From the NCBI RefSeq assembly GCF_014852585.1, contig NZ_JACVBX010000008.1:1-64000 (forward strand): a stretch of 64,000 bases of DNA. Direction: 5' to 3'. Below are positions 27,073 through 36,076 of the stretch, piece after piece. A program made the position numbers and the translations under genes. The notes under the pieces are model-generated. The model did not search any database. It saw only the letters and a program-made list of their open reading frames with translations, and was not told the DNA's origin. The stretch comes from Pseudomonas sp. PDM18 (GTDB taxonomy: Bacteria > Pseudomonadota > Gammaproteobacteria > Pseudomonadales > Pseudomonadaceae). The number at the start of each line of letters is the position of its first letter. The stretch's first letter is position 1.

Positions 27073-28503
27073 ATGAGCCGATCAGAGACCGTCTGGATCG
27101 TCGACGACGACCGCTCCATCCGCTGGGTACTGGAAAAAGCCCTGCAACAGGAAGGCATGACCACCGTCAGCTTCGACAGCGCCGACAGCGTGATGAGCCG
27201 CCTGGGCCGGCAACAGCCGGACGTGATCATCTCCGACATCCGCATGCCCGGCTCCAGCGGCCTGGACCTGCTGGCGCAAATCCGCGAGGTGCACCCACGC
27301 CTGCCGGTCATCATCATGACCGCGCACTCGGACCTGGACAGCGCCGTGGCCTCCTACCAGGGCGGTGCCTTCGAGTACCTGCCCAAGCCCTTCGACGTCG
27401 ACGAGGCGGTCTCCCTGGTCAAGCGCGCCAACCAGCACGCTCAGGAGCAACAGGGCCTGGAAGCGCCGGCCAACCAGACGCGCACGCCGGAGATCATCGG
27501 CGAGGCGCCGGCGATGCAGGAGGTGTTCCGCGCCATCGGTCGCCTCTCGCACTCCAACATCACCGTGTTGATCAACGGCGAGTCGGGTACCGGTAAAGAG
27601 CTGGTCGCCCATGCCTTGCACCGCCACAGCCCGCGCGCAGCCTCGCCGTTCATCGCGCTGAACATGGCGGCAATTCCCAAGGACCTGATGGAGTCCGAGC
27701 TGTTCGGCCACGAGAAAGGCGCCTTCACCGGCGCGGCCAACCAGCGCCGCGGACGCTTCGAGCAGGCCGACGGCGGCTCGCTGTTCCTCGACGAGATCGG
27801 CGACATGCCGGCCGACACCCAGACCCGCCTACTGCGCGTGCTGGCGGACGGCGAGTTCTACCGCGTGGGCGGCCATACGCCGGTGAAAGTGGACGTGCGG
27901 ATCATCGCCGCGACCCACCAGAACCTGGAGAACCTGGTGCGCGAGGGCAAGTTCCGCGAAGACCTGTTCCACCGCCTGAACGTCATCCGCGTACACATCC
28001 CGCGGTTGGCCGACCGCCGCGAAGACATCCCGGCGCTGGCCCGGCACTTCCTCTCCCGCGCCGCGCAGGAACTGGCGGTGGAGCCCAAGCTGCTCAAGCC
28101 GGAAACCGAGGAATACCTGAAGAACCTCGGCTGGCCGGGCAACGTGCGCCAGCTGGAAAACACCTGCCGCTGGATCACCGTCATGGCTTCCGGCCGCGAG
28201 GTACACATCGACGACCTGCCGCCGGAGCTGATGACCCAGCCGCAGGACAGCGTGCCGGCCGCGAACTGGGAACAGGCCCTGCGCCACTGGGCCGACCAGG
28301 CACTGGGGCGCGGGCAATCCAGCCTGCTGGATACCGCCGTGCCGGCTTTCGAACGGATCATGATCGAGACCGCGCTCAAGCACACCGCCGGCCGCCGCCG
28401 CGATGCCGCCGTGCTGCTGGGCTGGGGCCGCAACACCCTGACCCGCAAGATCAAGGAGCTGGGCATGAAGATCGACGGCCCGGACGACGACGGCGAGGAC
28501 TGA
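27073..28503 (+). CDS. ntrC: nitrogen regulation response regulator NtrC
   Basis: A 476-residue sigma-54 activator. The receiver domain has phospho-acceptor Asp55 (IISDIRMPG). The AAA+ domain carries Walker A GESGTGKE (169-176), the sigma-54-contacting GAFTGA loop (216-221) and [12 protein letters not shown] as Walker B. A C-terminal Fis-type helix-turn-helix ([19 protein letters not shown]) binds DNA. It is the obvious activator for the glnA enhancer 6.6 kb away and the candidate activator of the sRNA promoter at 30047. It is followed by a terminator. Confidence 0.97.
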   Translation: MSRSETVWIVDDDRSIRWVLEKALQQEGMTTVSFDSADSVMSRLGRQQPDVIISDIRMPGSSGLDLLAQIREVHPRLPVIIMTAHSDLDSAVASYQGGAFEYLPKPFDVDEAVSLVKRANQHAQEQQGLEAPANQTRTPEIIGEAPAMQEVFRAIGRLSHSNITVLINGESGTGKELVAHALHRHSPRAASPFIALNMAAIPKDLMESELFGHEKGAFTGAANQRRGRFEQADGGSLFLDEIGDMPADTQTRLLRVLADGEFYRVGGHTPVKVDVRIIAATHQNLENLVREGKFREDLFHRLNVIRVHIPRLADRREDIPALARHFLSRAAQELAVEPKLLKPETEEYLKNLGWPGNVRQLENTCRWITVMASGREVHIDDLPPELMTQPQDSVPAANWEQALRHWADQALGRGQSSLLDTAVPAFERIMIETALKHTAGRRRDAAVLLGWGRNTLTRKIKELGMKIDGPDDDGED

Positions 28504-28518
28504 AATACTTCCACGACG

Positions 28519-28541
28519 AAGGGGCCAGAAGGCCCCTTTTT
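28519..28541 (+). terminator. ntrBC terminator
   Basis: AAGGGGCC-AGAA-GGCCCCTTTTT, 16 bases after the ntrC stop, is a typical intrinsic terminator. Confidence 0.92.
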
Positions 28542-28827
28542 CTTGCGCCGCGCTTCCCGCAAACAGCGCGGGCGCAGGGGATGCGCAGGCTCAACGCGGT
28601 CATATCCCGGCAACATCCATCCCCAGAACCTGTGGATAACACTGTGCACGGAACGGGGAAGGAACGTGCTACAGCCCAGAGCACGCGCGGCCTGGAGGTT
28701 TGCGTGGTTTCTGTGCAGGAATTTCCGGCTTGCCCACATCCACTGTGTGCCCGCCTGTGGATAAGCTTGGGGCAAGCCGCTGCGCTCCCCGCCTGGCGCG
28801 GGTTTGCGCGAATTGATCAGAAAACAC
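28542..28827. other. non-coding gap with two DnaA-box-like 9-mers
   Basis: The gap between ntrC and trmL contains TGTGGATAA at 28631-28639 and 28756-28764; both are perfect matches to the DnaA box (TTATCCACA on the minus strand). No ORF with coding character and no clear hairpin array is present. Similar boxes occur at 30302-30310 and 53802-53810. Confidence 0.5.
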
Positions 28828-29289
28828 TCAATCCATCGCGAAGCCGTGCTGACGCCAGGCTTCGTAGACGGTCACAGCCACGGTGTTGGACAGGTTCAGG
28901 CTACGGCAGCCAGGACGCATCGGCAGGCGCACGCGCTGTTCCGGTGGCAGGGCGTCGCGCACTTCTTCCGGCAGGCCACGGCTTTCCGGGCCGAACAGGA
29001 AGGCGTCGCCACGCTCATAGGCCACTTCGTGGAACGGCTGCGAACCCTTGGTGGTGAACGCGAACAGGCGCGGCTGGCCGAGCTGCTCCAGGCACTCTTC
29101 CAGGCTCGCATAACGGCGCACGCTGGCGTACTCGTGGTAATCCAGCCCGGCGCGACGCAGACGCTTGTCGTCCAGCTCGAAGCCCAGCGGCTCGATCAGG
29201 TGCAGGCTGCAACCCGCGTTGGCGCACAGCCTGATAATGTTGCCGGTGTTTGGGGGGATTTCCGGTTGAAAAAGGATTACGTGGAACAT
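28828..29289 (-). CDS. trmL: tRNA (cytidine/uridine-34-2'-O)-methyltransferase TrmL
   Basis: A 153-residue SPOUT methyltransferase that 2'-O-methylates the wobble base of tRNA-Leu isoacceptors using SAM. It begins MFHVILFQPEIPPNTGNIIRLCAN and contains LFGPESRGLP and the knot motif RSLNLSNTVAVTVYEAW. The ATG at 29287-29289 has GGAG 6 bases upstream. It lies opposite and very close to the 5' end of the next gene, so their promoters overlap. Confidence 0.95.
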   Translation of the reverse strand: MFHVILFQPEIPPNTGNIIRLCANAGCSLHLIEPLGFELDDKRLRRAGLDYHEYASVRRYASLEECLEQLGQPRLFAFTTKGSQPFHEVAYERGDAFLFGPESRGLPEEVRDALPPEQRVRLPMRPGCRSLNLSNTVAVTVYEAWRQHGFAMD

Positions 29290-29341
29290 GCAGCGCTCCG
29301 AGCCTGAGAACGGCGGGCATTCTACCCCCGCCAAGGAGCAA

Positions 29342-29740
29342 ATGCGGCCCAGGCCCTGGTTGAAGGTGCTGGTTTCGCTGTGCGTGCTCGGCCTGCTGCT
29401 GGGACTGATGCTTGGCCGCCTGGTGAATCCGCCACACGAGGGCCCCCCGCAGATCCTTGCGGTAGAGCCTTCTGCCGATGGATTGGTAGTCACTCTGGAC
29501 GCGCAGCCCGCCGTTCGCGCCGGCCATCTGGACGGCGCCCTGGCCGTGCAGATCGAGGCCAGCGGCAACGCGCAGCAGGGCCAGTTGCGGATCGGCGATG
29601 CGCCGGTGCGCTGGAAGCTGGAACCAAGGGAGCGCGGGGTTCTGCTGACGCTGCTGTCGACCCGGCGCCTGCAGGGCAACTGGGACAGCGCCGAGGTCGG
29701 GGGCCGGTGGCGCCTGACCATCAGCGCGCGGCCCGAATAA
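29342..29740 (+). CDS. small single-pass membrane protein, unknown
   Basis: A 132-residue protein with a short basic N-terminus and one transmembrane helix (about 7-25, LKVLVSLCVLGLLLGLMLG), then a beta-rich soluble part ending WRLTISARPE. The ATG at 29342 is chosen because AAGGAG lies just upstream; an alternative ATG at 29288 would overlap the trmL start codon. I do not recognise the family. Its stop codon coincides with the 3' end of the NrsZ-like RNA on the other strand, so the two transcripts converge and overlap slightly. Confidence 0.7.
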   Translation: MRPRPWLKVLVSLCVLGLLLGLMLGRLVNPPHEGPPQILAVEPSADGLVVTLDAQPAVRAGHLDGALAVQIEASGNAQQGQLRIGDAPVRWKLEPRERGVLLTLLSTRRLQGNWDSAEVGGRWRLTISARPE

Positions 29741-30027
29741 AAGCGGGGTTTTCCCGGCCTGCCTGGTCCGGGGCCCCGAAGCGGGAAGCGAACCCTCCGA
29801 AAGGAGGCTCGCGGGCATAAAAGAGGGGTTTACCCGGCCTGCCTGTACCAGGACCCCTAACGGGTGCGCGGCTCGCCTTAGCGCGCCTGCGGGCATAAAA
29901 AGGGGGCTTTCCCGGCCTGCCTGTACCAGGACCCCCGAACCGGCTGCGACGGCCACCGCTTCGGACGGCACGCTCGCAAGTTGTAAAAGAGGGGTTCCCC
30001 AGCCTGCCTGTACCGAGGCCCCTGAAA
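29737..30027 (-). repeat. four tandem 45-base hairpin repeats with period 78-88
   Basis: The repeat starts (plus coordinates) are 29737, 29817, 29895 and 29983. The conserved plus-strand block is TAAAAG-(A/C)GGGG...CCTGCCTGTACCAGG..CCCC. Linkers of 34-44 bases differ in sequence, but the first two contain their own GC-rich self-complementarity, for example CCTCCGAAAGGAGG. These are the modules of the sRNA entry. Confidence 0.85.
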
Positions 30028-30036
30028 TCGCTGTTA
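29737..30036 (-). ncRNA. nrsZ: NrsZ-like modular nitrogen-regulated small RNA, four modules
   Basis: Reading leftward from a sigma-54 promoter at 30047-30062, about 300 bases of non-coding DNA contain four related stem-loop modules at 30027-29983, 29938-29895, 29860-29817 and 29780-29737. Each has the core GGTACAGGCAGG (GGACCAGGCAGG in the last) inside a GGGG...CCCC stem, followed by a U-rich tail such as CTCTTTTA. P. aeruginosa NrsZ is an NtrBC/RpoN-dependent sRNA near ntrC that is processed into three similar modules and promotes rhlA expression. Location, promoter type and modular build all agree. The four-module number and exact ends are inferred here. Confidence 0.8.
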
Positions 30037-30046
30037 TCAGGGGTAT

Positions 30047-30062
30047 TGCAGAGGGCGTGCCA
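30047..30062 (-). promoter_or_regulatory. sigma-54 promoter of the NrsZ-like RNA
   Basis: On the minus strand TGGCACGCCCTCTGCA keeps the full TGGCACG -24 block and a -12 GC 10 bases after the GG, with CTGC in place of TTGC. The predicted start is near 30036, just before the first hairpin module. Confidence 0.85.
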
Positions 30063-30239
30063 AGATTGCTTGCCAAGTATTCCGCCCCAGTCCTAAGCCG
30101 CGCCCTGGCTGGCTGAAAGCCCCGTAACCAGGCCCTTCCAGGGATATCCACAAACGCTCGAAGCAGCGCACGCCGGCCTCTAAACCGGGGATTCCAGGGC
30201 CTCCCTGCTGCGCCGCCCGCTGCGCCCTGCTAGTGCGCA

Positions 30240-30255
30240 TGCACCAAACTTGAAC
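30240..30255. promoter_or_regulatory. possible NtrC site upstream of the sRNA promoter
   Basis: TGCACCAAACTTGAAC matches the left half of the NtrC consensus (TGCACCAAA) exactly but the right half poorly. It is about 212 bases upstream of the predicted sRNA start. The surrounding gap 30063-30385 also holds a DnaA-like box (30302-30310) and no gene. Confidence 0.4.
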
Positions 30256-30385
30256 GCGCGGCCCTTACCCACAGCAACCCTGAGCAAATACTGGAACAGC
30301 CTGTGGATAAGCGTGCCTGAGCCAGGAGCCACGCAGCACGCGCAGACCTGATCAAAAATCGACCACCCCAAAATCGCAGGCAAAG

Positions 30386-30410
30386 AAAAAGGCGCCCGAA
30401 GGCGCCTTTC
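30386..30410 (-). terminator. secB terminator
   Basis: On the minus strand GAAAGGCGCC-TTCG-GGCGCCTTTTT ends in a T run, 18 bases after the secB stop. Confidence 0.9.
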
Positions 30411-30427
30411 TCGTTCGGCGTCAGTGC

Positions 30428-30910
30428 TTACTGGGCCGGGATCTCGCCGGATGCCTGCATGCGGGCGATTTCCTGCGCATACAGCGCGTCGAAGTTCACC
30501 GGGGACAGCATCAGCGCCGGGAACGAACCACGGACAACCAGGCTGTCGAGGGTTTCGCGGGCGTACGGGAAGAGGATGTTCGGGCAGAAGGCGCCCAGGG
30601 TGTGGCTCATGCTGGACGCGTCCAGGCCCTTGATCAGGAAGATGCCGGCCTGCTGCACTTCAACGATGAAAGCGGTTTCCTCGTTGTTCTTCACGGTCAC
30701 CGAAACGGTCAGGACCACTTCGTAGAAGTCGCCATCGAGCTGCTTCTGACGGGTGTTGAGGTCCATCGAAATGGCCGGCTGCCACTCCTGGCGGAAGATT
30801 TCCGGAGCCTTGGGGGCCTCGAAGGAGAGGTCGCGCACGTAGATGCGCTGCAGCGAGAACTGCGGGTTGTTGTCTTGTTCGGCTGCGCCGTTGCTGGCTT
30901 GTTCAGTCAT
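30428..30910 (-). CDS. secB: protein-export chaperone SecB
   Basis: A 160-residue tetrameric chaperone that keeps preproteins unfolded and hands them to SecA. The family core is visible: [22 protein letters not shown] near the start and [39 protein letters not shown] near the end. Length is typical. It is the last gene of a leftward group yibN-grxC-secB, an order shared with E. coli, and has a terminator behind it. Confidence 0.97.
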   Translation of the reverse strand: MTEQASNGAAEQDNNPQFSLQRIYVRDLSFEAPKAPEIFRQEWQPAISMDLNTRQKQLDGDFYEVVLTVSVTVKNNEETAFIVEVQQAGIFLIKGLDASSMSHTLGAFCPNILFPYARETLDSLVVRGSFPALMLSPVNFDALYAQEIARMQASGEIPAQ

Positions 30911-30947
30911 TTCGGGACCTTCTTGTGCATCGTTTCAGAATGAGGAA

Positions 30948-31202
30948 TTACGCCGAGAGCAGCGTATCCAGCTTGCCCGCGCGTTCCAGCGCGTAAAGAT
31001 CGTCGCAGCCGCCGATGTGGGTTCCGTCGATCCAGATCTGCGGCACAGAGGTCCGACCCGCCTTGCTGGCCATCTCGGCGCGAACGCCAGGCTTGCCGTC
31101 CACGGAGATTTCCTCGTAGGCGACACCCTTCCTGTCCAGCAGGGCTTTGGCGCGGATGCAATAAGGGCACCACGCGCTGGTGTAGATCAAGATCGACGAC
31201 AT
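30948..31202 (-). CDS. grxC: glutaredoxin 3
   Basis: An 84-residue dithiol glutaredoxin with the CPYC active site at Cys12-Cys15, the TSVPQIWIDG cis-proline segment and the GGCDDL glutathione-binding motif. It reduces disulfides with glutathione in the cytoplasm. The ATG is 2 bases after the yibN stop and 37 bases before secB, so the three genes are probably one transcript. Confidence 0.96.
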   Translation of the reverse strand: MSSILIYTSAWCPYCIRAKALLDRKGVAYEEISVDGKPGVRAEMASKAGRTSVPQIWIDGTHIGGCDDLYALERAGKLDTLLSA

Positions 31203-31203
31203 C

Positions 31204-31626
31204 TCACTTCACCAGGGGCAGGTTGTCGCCACGCCAGCTGCCGATGCCGCCGGAAAGCTTGGCGGCGGTGTAGCCAGCCTTCTGCAGCACGCTGCACCAT
31301 GTGCCCGAATGCTGGCCCATGCCATCGACCACGATGATGGTCTTGGCCTTGTGTTTGTCCAGCTCGCTCAGGCGGGCGTTCAGTTTGTCCGCCGGAATGT
31401 TCAGCGCGCCAACAATGTGGCCGGTGGCGAATTCCTTGGTCGGGCGGATATCCAGCACCACGGCCTGCTCGGCGTTGACCATGGCAGTCAGCTCGCGGGT
31501 AGACAGCGCGCGGCCGCCCTTGCGCATTTCGTGCAGGGCCAGCAGCACCAGCAGGATGACCAGGGCACCAACCAGCAGGTAGTGGTGGGTAGCGAATTCG
31601 ATCAGACGAGGAAGAAACGAAGACAT
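31204..31626 (-). CDS. yibN: membrane-anchored rhodanese-like protein (YibN family)
   Basis: A 140-residue protein with an N-terminal transmembrane helix (about 14-33, HYLLVGALVILLVLLALHE) and a rhodanese fold (VVLDIRPTKEFATGHIVGALNIP). The usual catalytic cysteine position reads VVDGMGQHSG, so Asp replaces Cys. E. coli YibN has the same VVDG, so this is a family trait. A cysteine a few residues on (GTWCSVL) is the only nearby thiol. Sulfurtransfer activity should not be assumed. Linkage to grxC and secB is conserved. Confidence 0.88.
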   Translation of the reverse strand: MSSFLPRLIEFATHHYLLVGALVILLVLLALHEMRKGGRALSTRELTAMVNAEQAVVLDIRPTKEFATGHIVGALNIPADKLNARLSELDKHKAKTIIVVDGMGQHSGTWCSVLQKAGYTAAKLSGGIGSWRGDNLPLVK

Positions 31627-31771
31627 GCGCAGGACATCCAGACGTAAAAATGCCGGCCAGTATACACGCGCGTATCTGACGGCTGAACCCTGCCAATCAT
31701 GGCGTCTGTCGGCACCAACCGGTAAAATGTCGGTCCTTTTCTGACCCCTATTCTCGGAAAGAGCCGTACCT

Positions 31772-33307
31772 ATGACTGCAACGCGCAAACCGCTGGTCCT
31801 GATCATCCTGGACGGCTTCGGCCATAGCGATAGCCCTGAATTCAACGCCATCTACGCCGCGAAGAAGCCCAACTGGGACCGCCTGCTGGCCAGCCAGCCG
31901 AACGGCCTGATCTCCGGCTCGGGCATGGACGTCGGCCTGCCCGACGGCCAGATGGGCAATTCCGAGGTAGGCCACATGAACCTGGGCGCCGGCCGTGTCG
32001 TCTACCAGGACTTCACCCGCGTCACCAAGGCCATACGCGACGGCGAGTTCTTCCAGAACCCGGTGCTGACCGGCGCCGTCGACAAGGCCGCGGGCGCCGG
32101 CAAGGCCGTGCACATCCTCGGCCTGCTCTCCGATGGCGGCGTGCACAGCCACCAGGACCACCTGATCGCCATGGCCGAACTGGCCGCCCAGCGCGGCGCG
32201 CAGAAGATCTACCTGCACGCCTTCCTCGACGGCCGCGACACCCCGCCCAAGAGCGCCGAGCCGTCGCTGAAGCTGCTCGACGACGCCTTCGCCCGCATCG
32301 GCAAGGGCCGCACCGCGAGCATCATCGGCCGCTACTTCGCCATGGACCGCGACAACCGCTGGGACCGCGTCGAAGCCGCCTACAACCTGATCACCGACGG
32401 TACCGCCGAATTCACCGCCGACACCGCCGTGAGCGCGCTGAACGCCGCCTACGAGCGCGGCGAGAGCGACGAGTTCGTCAAGGCCACCCGTATCGGAGAA
32501 CAAGTACGCGTGGAAGACGGCGACGCCGTGATCTTCATGAACTTCCGCGCCGACCGCGCCCGCGAACTGTCGCGTGCCTTCGTCGAGCCGGGTTTCAAGG
32601 AGTTCCCGCGCCAGCGCGAACTGCACCTGGCCGAGTACGTGATGCTCACCCAGTACGCGGCAAGCATCCCGGCGCCCAGCGCGTTCAAGCCCGAGTCTCT
32701 GGATAACGTCCTGGGCGAGTACCTGGCCAAGAATGGCAAGACCCAGCTGCGCATCGCCGAGACCGAGAAGTACGCCCACGTGACTTTCTTCTTCTCCGGC
32801 GGCCGCGAAGAGCCGTTCGAAGGCGAAGAACGCATCCTCATCCCCTCACCCAAGGTCGCCACCTATGACCTGCAGCCGGAAATGAGCGCGCCAGAAGTCA
32901 CCGACAAGATCGTCGACGCCATCGAGAACCAGCGTTTCGACGTGATCATCGTCAACTACGCCAACGGCGACATGGTCGGCCACACCGGCGTGTTCGACGC
33001 CGCGGTGAAAGCCGTCGAGTGCCTGGATACCTGCGTCGGTCGGATCGTCGAGGCACTGGACAAGGTCGGCGGCGAAGCCCTGATCACCGCCGACCACGGC
33101 AACGTTGAGCAGATGGAAGACGCCATGACCGGCCAGGCGCACACCGCGCACACCTGCGAGCCGGTGCCGTTCGTCTATGTCGGCAAGCGCAAGGTCAGCA
33201 TCCGCGAGGGTGGCGTGCTCGCCGACGTGGCCCCGACCCTGCTGAAACTGATGGGTCTGGAACAGCCGAAAGAGATGACCGGCAAATCGATCGTCACCCT
33301 CCTTTAA
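31772..33307 (+). CDS. gpmI: 2,3-bisphosphoglycerate-independent phosphoglycerate mutase
   Basis: A 511-residue manganese enzyme that interconverts 3- and 2-phosphoglycerate. The phosphoserine is Ser64 in [17 protein letters not shown], and the metal-binding blocks include LDGFG near the start and [11 protein letters not shown] near the end. [10 protein letters not shown] and [11 protein letters not shown] are also typical. GGAAAGAG precedes the ATG. It is divergent from yibN and has its own terminator before envC. Confidence 0.97.
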   Translation: MTATRKPLVLIILDGFGHSDSPEFNAIYAAKKPNWDRLLASQPNGLISGSGMDVGLPDGQMGNSEVGHMNLGAGRVVYQDFTRVTKAIRDGEFFQNPVLTGAVDKAAGAGKAVHILGLLSDGGVHSHQDHLIAMAELAAQRGAQKIYLHAFLDGRDTPPKSAEPSLKLLDDAFARIGKGRTASIIGRYFAMDRDNRWDRVEAAYNLITDGTAEFTADTAVSALNAAYERGESDEFVKATRIGEQVRVEDGDAVIFMNFRADRARELSRAFVEPGFKEFPRQRELHLAEYVMLTQYAASIPAPSAFKPESLDNVLGEYLAKNGKTQLRIAETEKYAHVTFFFSGGREEPFEGEERILIPSPKVATYDLQPEMSAPEVTDKIVDAIENQRFDVIIVNYANGDMVGHTGVFDAAVKAVECLDTCVGRIVEALDKVGGEALITADHGNVEQMEDAMTGQAHTAHTCEPVPFVYVGKRKVSIREGGVLADVAPTLLKLMGLEQPKEMTGKSIVTLL

Positions 33308-33354
33308 GGGTCACAATCGCGCGGGAACGTGAGCTATCTCCCGCCGGTCAGAGC

Positions 33355-33391
33355 AAACGCCCCACGCCATGCGGCCTGGGGCGTTCTTTTT
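33355..33391 (+). terminator. gpmI terminator
   Basis: AAACGCCCCA...TGGGGCGTTCTTTTT forms a 10-pair hairpin with a T-rich tail, 47 bases after the gpmI stop and ahead of the envC start. Confidence 0.88.
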
Positions 33392-33445
33392 AGCGTCCGC
33401 CACGGGCATACTAGCCCGGTCAAGAATCCAGGTGCCCGCCGCCCA

Positions 33446-34735
33446 ATGCCCCGCGCCCTCCTCCCTCTGCTGCTGATCTGCCTCCTGAGCCCGCTCGCGG
33501 TCGTTGCCGACGAACGTGCCGACGCCCAACGTCAGCTGGAGCAGACGCAGAAAGACATCAATGAGCTGAAGAAGAACCTGAAGAACATCCAGGACGAGAA
33601 GTCCGGGGTGCAGAAGCAGCTCAAATCCACCGAAACCCAGATGGGCGACCTGGAAAAGCAGATCAGGCAGATCCAGGACGAGATGAAGAAGAACGAGGAA
33701 GAGCTGCAGCGCCTCGATTCGGAGAAAAAAAAACTCCAGGGCGCACGCCTTGAGCAGCAGCGCCTGATCGCCATCCAGGCCCGCGCCGCCTACCAGAGCG
33801 GCCGCCAGGAATACCTCAAGCTGCTGCTGAACCAGGAACACCCCGAGAAGTTCAGCCGCACCCTCACCTACTACGACTACATCAACAAGGCGCGCCTTGA
33901 GCAGCTCTCGGCCTTCAACGAGACCCTGCGCCAGCTGAGCAACGTCGAACAGGAAATCACCTCGCAGAAAGACGAGCAGGTCGCCCAGCAGGCCGCCCTG
34001 GAAGCCCGCCGCCAGGAACTGGCCGACGCTCGCAAGGCGCGCCAGGAGACCCTGGCCAAGCTCAACAGCGACCTGAAGGACGGCAGCAGCAAGCTCAAGG
34101 ACCGCGAGCAGAGCCAGGAAGACCTGAATAAAGTCCTCAAGACCATTGAGGAAACCCTCGCCCGCCAGGCTCGCGAAGCCGAGGAAGCGCGTCAGCGCGC
34201 ACTGGCCGCAGAGCGCGAGCGGCTCAAGCGCGAGCAGGAATTGGCCGCGCGCGGCGAGAAGCCCGCAACGCCCTCCAAGCGCCCCGACTACAGCGGCCCG
34301 CTGGTTTCCAGCGGCGCAGGCTTCGGCGGCGCGTTCGCAGCCACCAAGGGCAAGCTGCCCTGGCCCGTGGATGGCCGCGTGCTGGCGCGCTACGGCAGCC
34401 CGCGCGGCGACGACCCCCGCGCCACCTGGGATGGCGTGCTGATCGGCGCCTCCGCCGGCAGTACCGTGCGCGCCGTGCATGGCGGCCGCGTGGTGTTCGC
34501 CGACTGGCTGCGCGGCTCAGGCCTGCTGGTCATTCTCGACCACGGTGGTGGCTACCTCAGCCTTTATGGGCATAATCAAAGTCTTCTGAAGGACGCCGGC
34601 GATACCGTCAAAGCGGGCGATCCCATTGCAACCGTGGGAGCCAGCGGGGGTCAGAGTACCCCGGCGGTGTATTTTGCCATTCGCCATCAGGGCCGCCCGG
34701 CGGACCCTTCGACCTGGTGTCGCACGCAGGGATAA
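33446..34735 (+). CDS. envC: murein hydrolase activator EnvC
   Basis: A 429-residue periplasmic protein that activates the division amidases AmiA/B. A signal peptide (to about VVADE, residue 21) is followed by a long coiled coil (about 25-275, with repeated QLEQTQKDINELKKNL-like heptads). The C-terminal LytM/M23 domain has lost metal ligands: ATWDGVLIG replaces the usual GxxHxGxD, and YFAIRHQG replaces HxH. It is therefore an activator rather than a hydrolase. The ATG at 33446 puts the signal peptide at the N-terminus, although its ribosome site is poor. ctpA follows after 27 bases. Confidence 0.93.
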   Translation: MPRALLPLLLICLLSPLAVVADERADAQRQLEQTQKDINELKKNLKNIQDEKSGVQKQLKSTETQMGDLEKQIRQIQDEMKKNEEELQRLDSEKKKLQGARLEQQRLIAIQARAAYQSGRQEYLKLLLNQEHPEKFSRTLTYYDYINKARLEQLSAFNETLRQLSNVEQEITSQKDEQVAQQAALEARRQELADARKARQETLAKLNSDLKDGSSKLKDREQSQEDLNKVLKTIEETLARQAREAEEARQRALAAERERLKREQELAARGEKPATPSKRPDYSGPLVSSGAGFGGAFAATKGKLPWPVDGRVLARYGSPRGDDPRATWDGVLIGASAGSTVRAVHGGRVVFADWLRGSGLLVILDHGGGYLSLYGHNQSLLKDAGDTVKAGDPIATVGASGGQSTPAVYFAIRHQGRPADPSTWCRTQG

Positions 34736-34762
34736 GCGGCGATCACGCATTAGGAGCCAAAC

Positions 34763-36073
34763 ATGTCGCAAGCTTTCCGTCTCACTACCCTGGCCCTGGC
34801 CTTGCTGCTCGGCGTCGGCGCGGTCCAGGCCGCCGACGCGCCGGCCGCATCCCCCGCGGCCAACGGCAAGGAGGCTCCGCTGCCGCTCGACGAGCTGCGC
34901 ACCTTTGCCGAGGTCCTGGACCGGGTGAAGGCGGCTTACGTCGAACCGGTGGATGACAAGACGCTGCTGGAAAATGCCATCAAGGGCATGCTCAGCAACC
35001 TCGACCCGCATTCGGCCTACCTCGGCCCGGAAGAGTTCGCCGAGCTGCAGGAAAGCACCAGCGGTGAATTCGGCGGTCTGGGCATCGAGGTCGGCAGCGA
35101 GGATGGCTTCGTCAAGGTGATCTCGCCGATCGACGACACCCCGGCGGCCAATGCCGGCATCCAGCCGGGCGACCTGATCGTCAAGATCGACGGCAAACCG
35201 ACCAAGGGCCAGTCGATGAACGAGGCGGTGGACAGCATGCGCGGCAAGGCCGGCTCGCCCATCACCCTGACCATTGTGCGCGGCGGCGGCAAACCGTTCG
35301 ATGTCACCCTCAAGCGCGCCGTCATCAAGGTCAAGAGCGTGAAGAGCCAACTGCTCGAACCGGGCTACGGCTACCTGCGCATCACCCAGTTCCAGGTGAA
35401 CACCGGTGAAGAGACCGTCAAGGCGCTCTCCAAGCTGCGCAATGACAACAAGGGCAAGCTCAAGGGCATTGTGCTGGACCTGCGCAACAACCCCGGCGGC
35501 GTGCTGCAGTCCGCGGTGGAGGTGGCCGATGCCTTCCTGACCAAGGGGCTGATCGTCTACACCAAGGGCCGCATCCCGAACTCCGAGCTGCGCTTCTCCG
35601 CCGACCCGGCCGACCCGAGCGATGGCGTCCCGCTGGTGGTGTTGATCAACGGCGGCAGCGCCTCGGCAGCGGAGATCGTCGCCGGTGCCCTGCAGGACCA
35701 GAAGCGCGCGATCCTCATGGGTACCGACAGTTTCGGCAAAGGCTCGGTGCAGACCGTTCTGCCGCTGAACAACGACCGCGCCCTGAAGCTCACCACCGCG
35801 CTGTACTACACCCCCAACGGCCGCTCCATCCAGGCCCAGGGCATCACCCCGGACATCGAGGTGGAACGCGCCAAGGTGACCCGCGAGAAGAGCGAGTTCG
35901 ACGGCTTCAAGGAAGCCGACCTGCAAGGCCATCTGGCCAACGGCAACGGCGGCCAGGATCGTCCGACCACTTCCGGCAAACCGCCGGTGGATCGCCCGCA
36001 GGATGGCGACTACCAGCTCAGCCAAGCCCTCAGCCTGCTGAAAGGACTCAGCGTCAGCCGCGGCAACAACTGA
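34763..36073 (+). CDS. ctpA: carboxy-terminal processing protease CtpA
   Basis: A 436-residue S41 protease with a signal peptide (AVQAADAPAA, about residue 23), a PDZ domain (about 100-185, GGLGIEVGSEDG...GKPTKGQSM) and the catalytic domain. The dyad is Ser301 in GGSASAAEIV and Lys326 in DSFGKGSVQT. In P. aeruginosa CtpA works with the lipoprotein LbcA to degrade murein endopeptidases. Its place directly after envC and before a polysaccharide-deacetylase-like gene fits a cell-wall remodelling operon. Confidence 0.95.
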   Translation: MSQAFRLTTLALALLLGVGAVQAADAPAASPAANGKEAPLPLDELRTFAEVLDRVKAAYVEPVDDKTLLENAIKGMLSNLDPHSAYLGPEEFAELQESTSGEFGGLGIEVGSEDGFVKVISPIDDTPAANAGIQPGDLIVKIDGKPTKGQSMNEAVDSMRGKAGSPITLTIVRGGGKPFDVTLKRAVIKVKSVKSQLLEPGYGYLRITQFQVNTGEETVKALSKLRNDNKGKLKGIVLDLRNNPGGVLQSAVEVADAFLTKGLIVYTKGRIPNSELRFSADPADPSDGVPLVVLINGGSASAAEIVAGALQDQKRAILMGTDSFGKGSVQTVLPLNNDRALKLTTALYYTPNGRSIQAQGITPDIEVERAKVTREKSEFDGFKEADLQGHLANGNGGQDRPTTSGKPPVDRPQDGDYQLSQALSLLKGLSVSRGNN

Positions 36074-36076
36074 CCG

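Noticed and set aside
28631-28764. Replication origin
   Set aside because: DnaA-like boxes alone do not make an origin; there is no dnaA, dnaN, rpmH or AT-rich unwinding element here.
29288-29341. Longer form of the small membrane protein starting at 29288
   Set aside because: That ATG overlaps the trmL start codon and lacks a ribosome site, while AAGGAG stands before the ATG at 29342.
29737-30027. Stacked terminators for the plus-strand membrane-protein gene
   Set aside because: U-rich tails follow the stems only on the minus strand, and a well-spaced sigma-54 promoter points leftward into the array.
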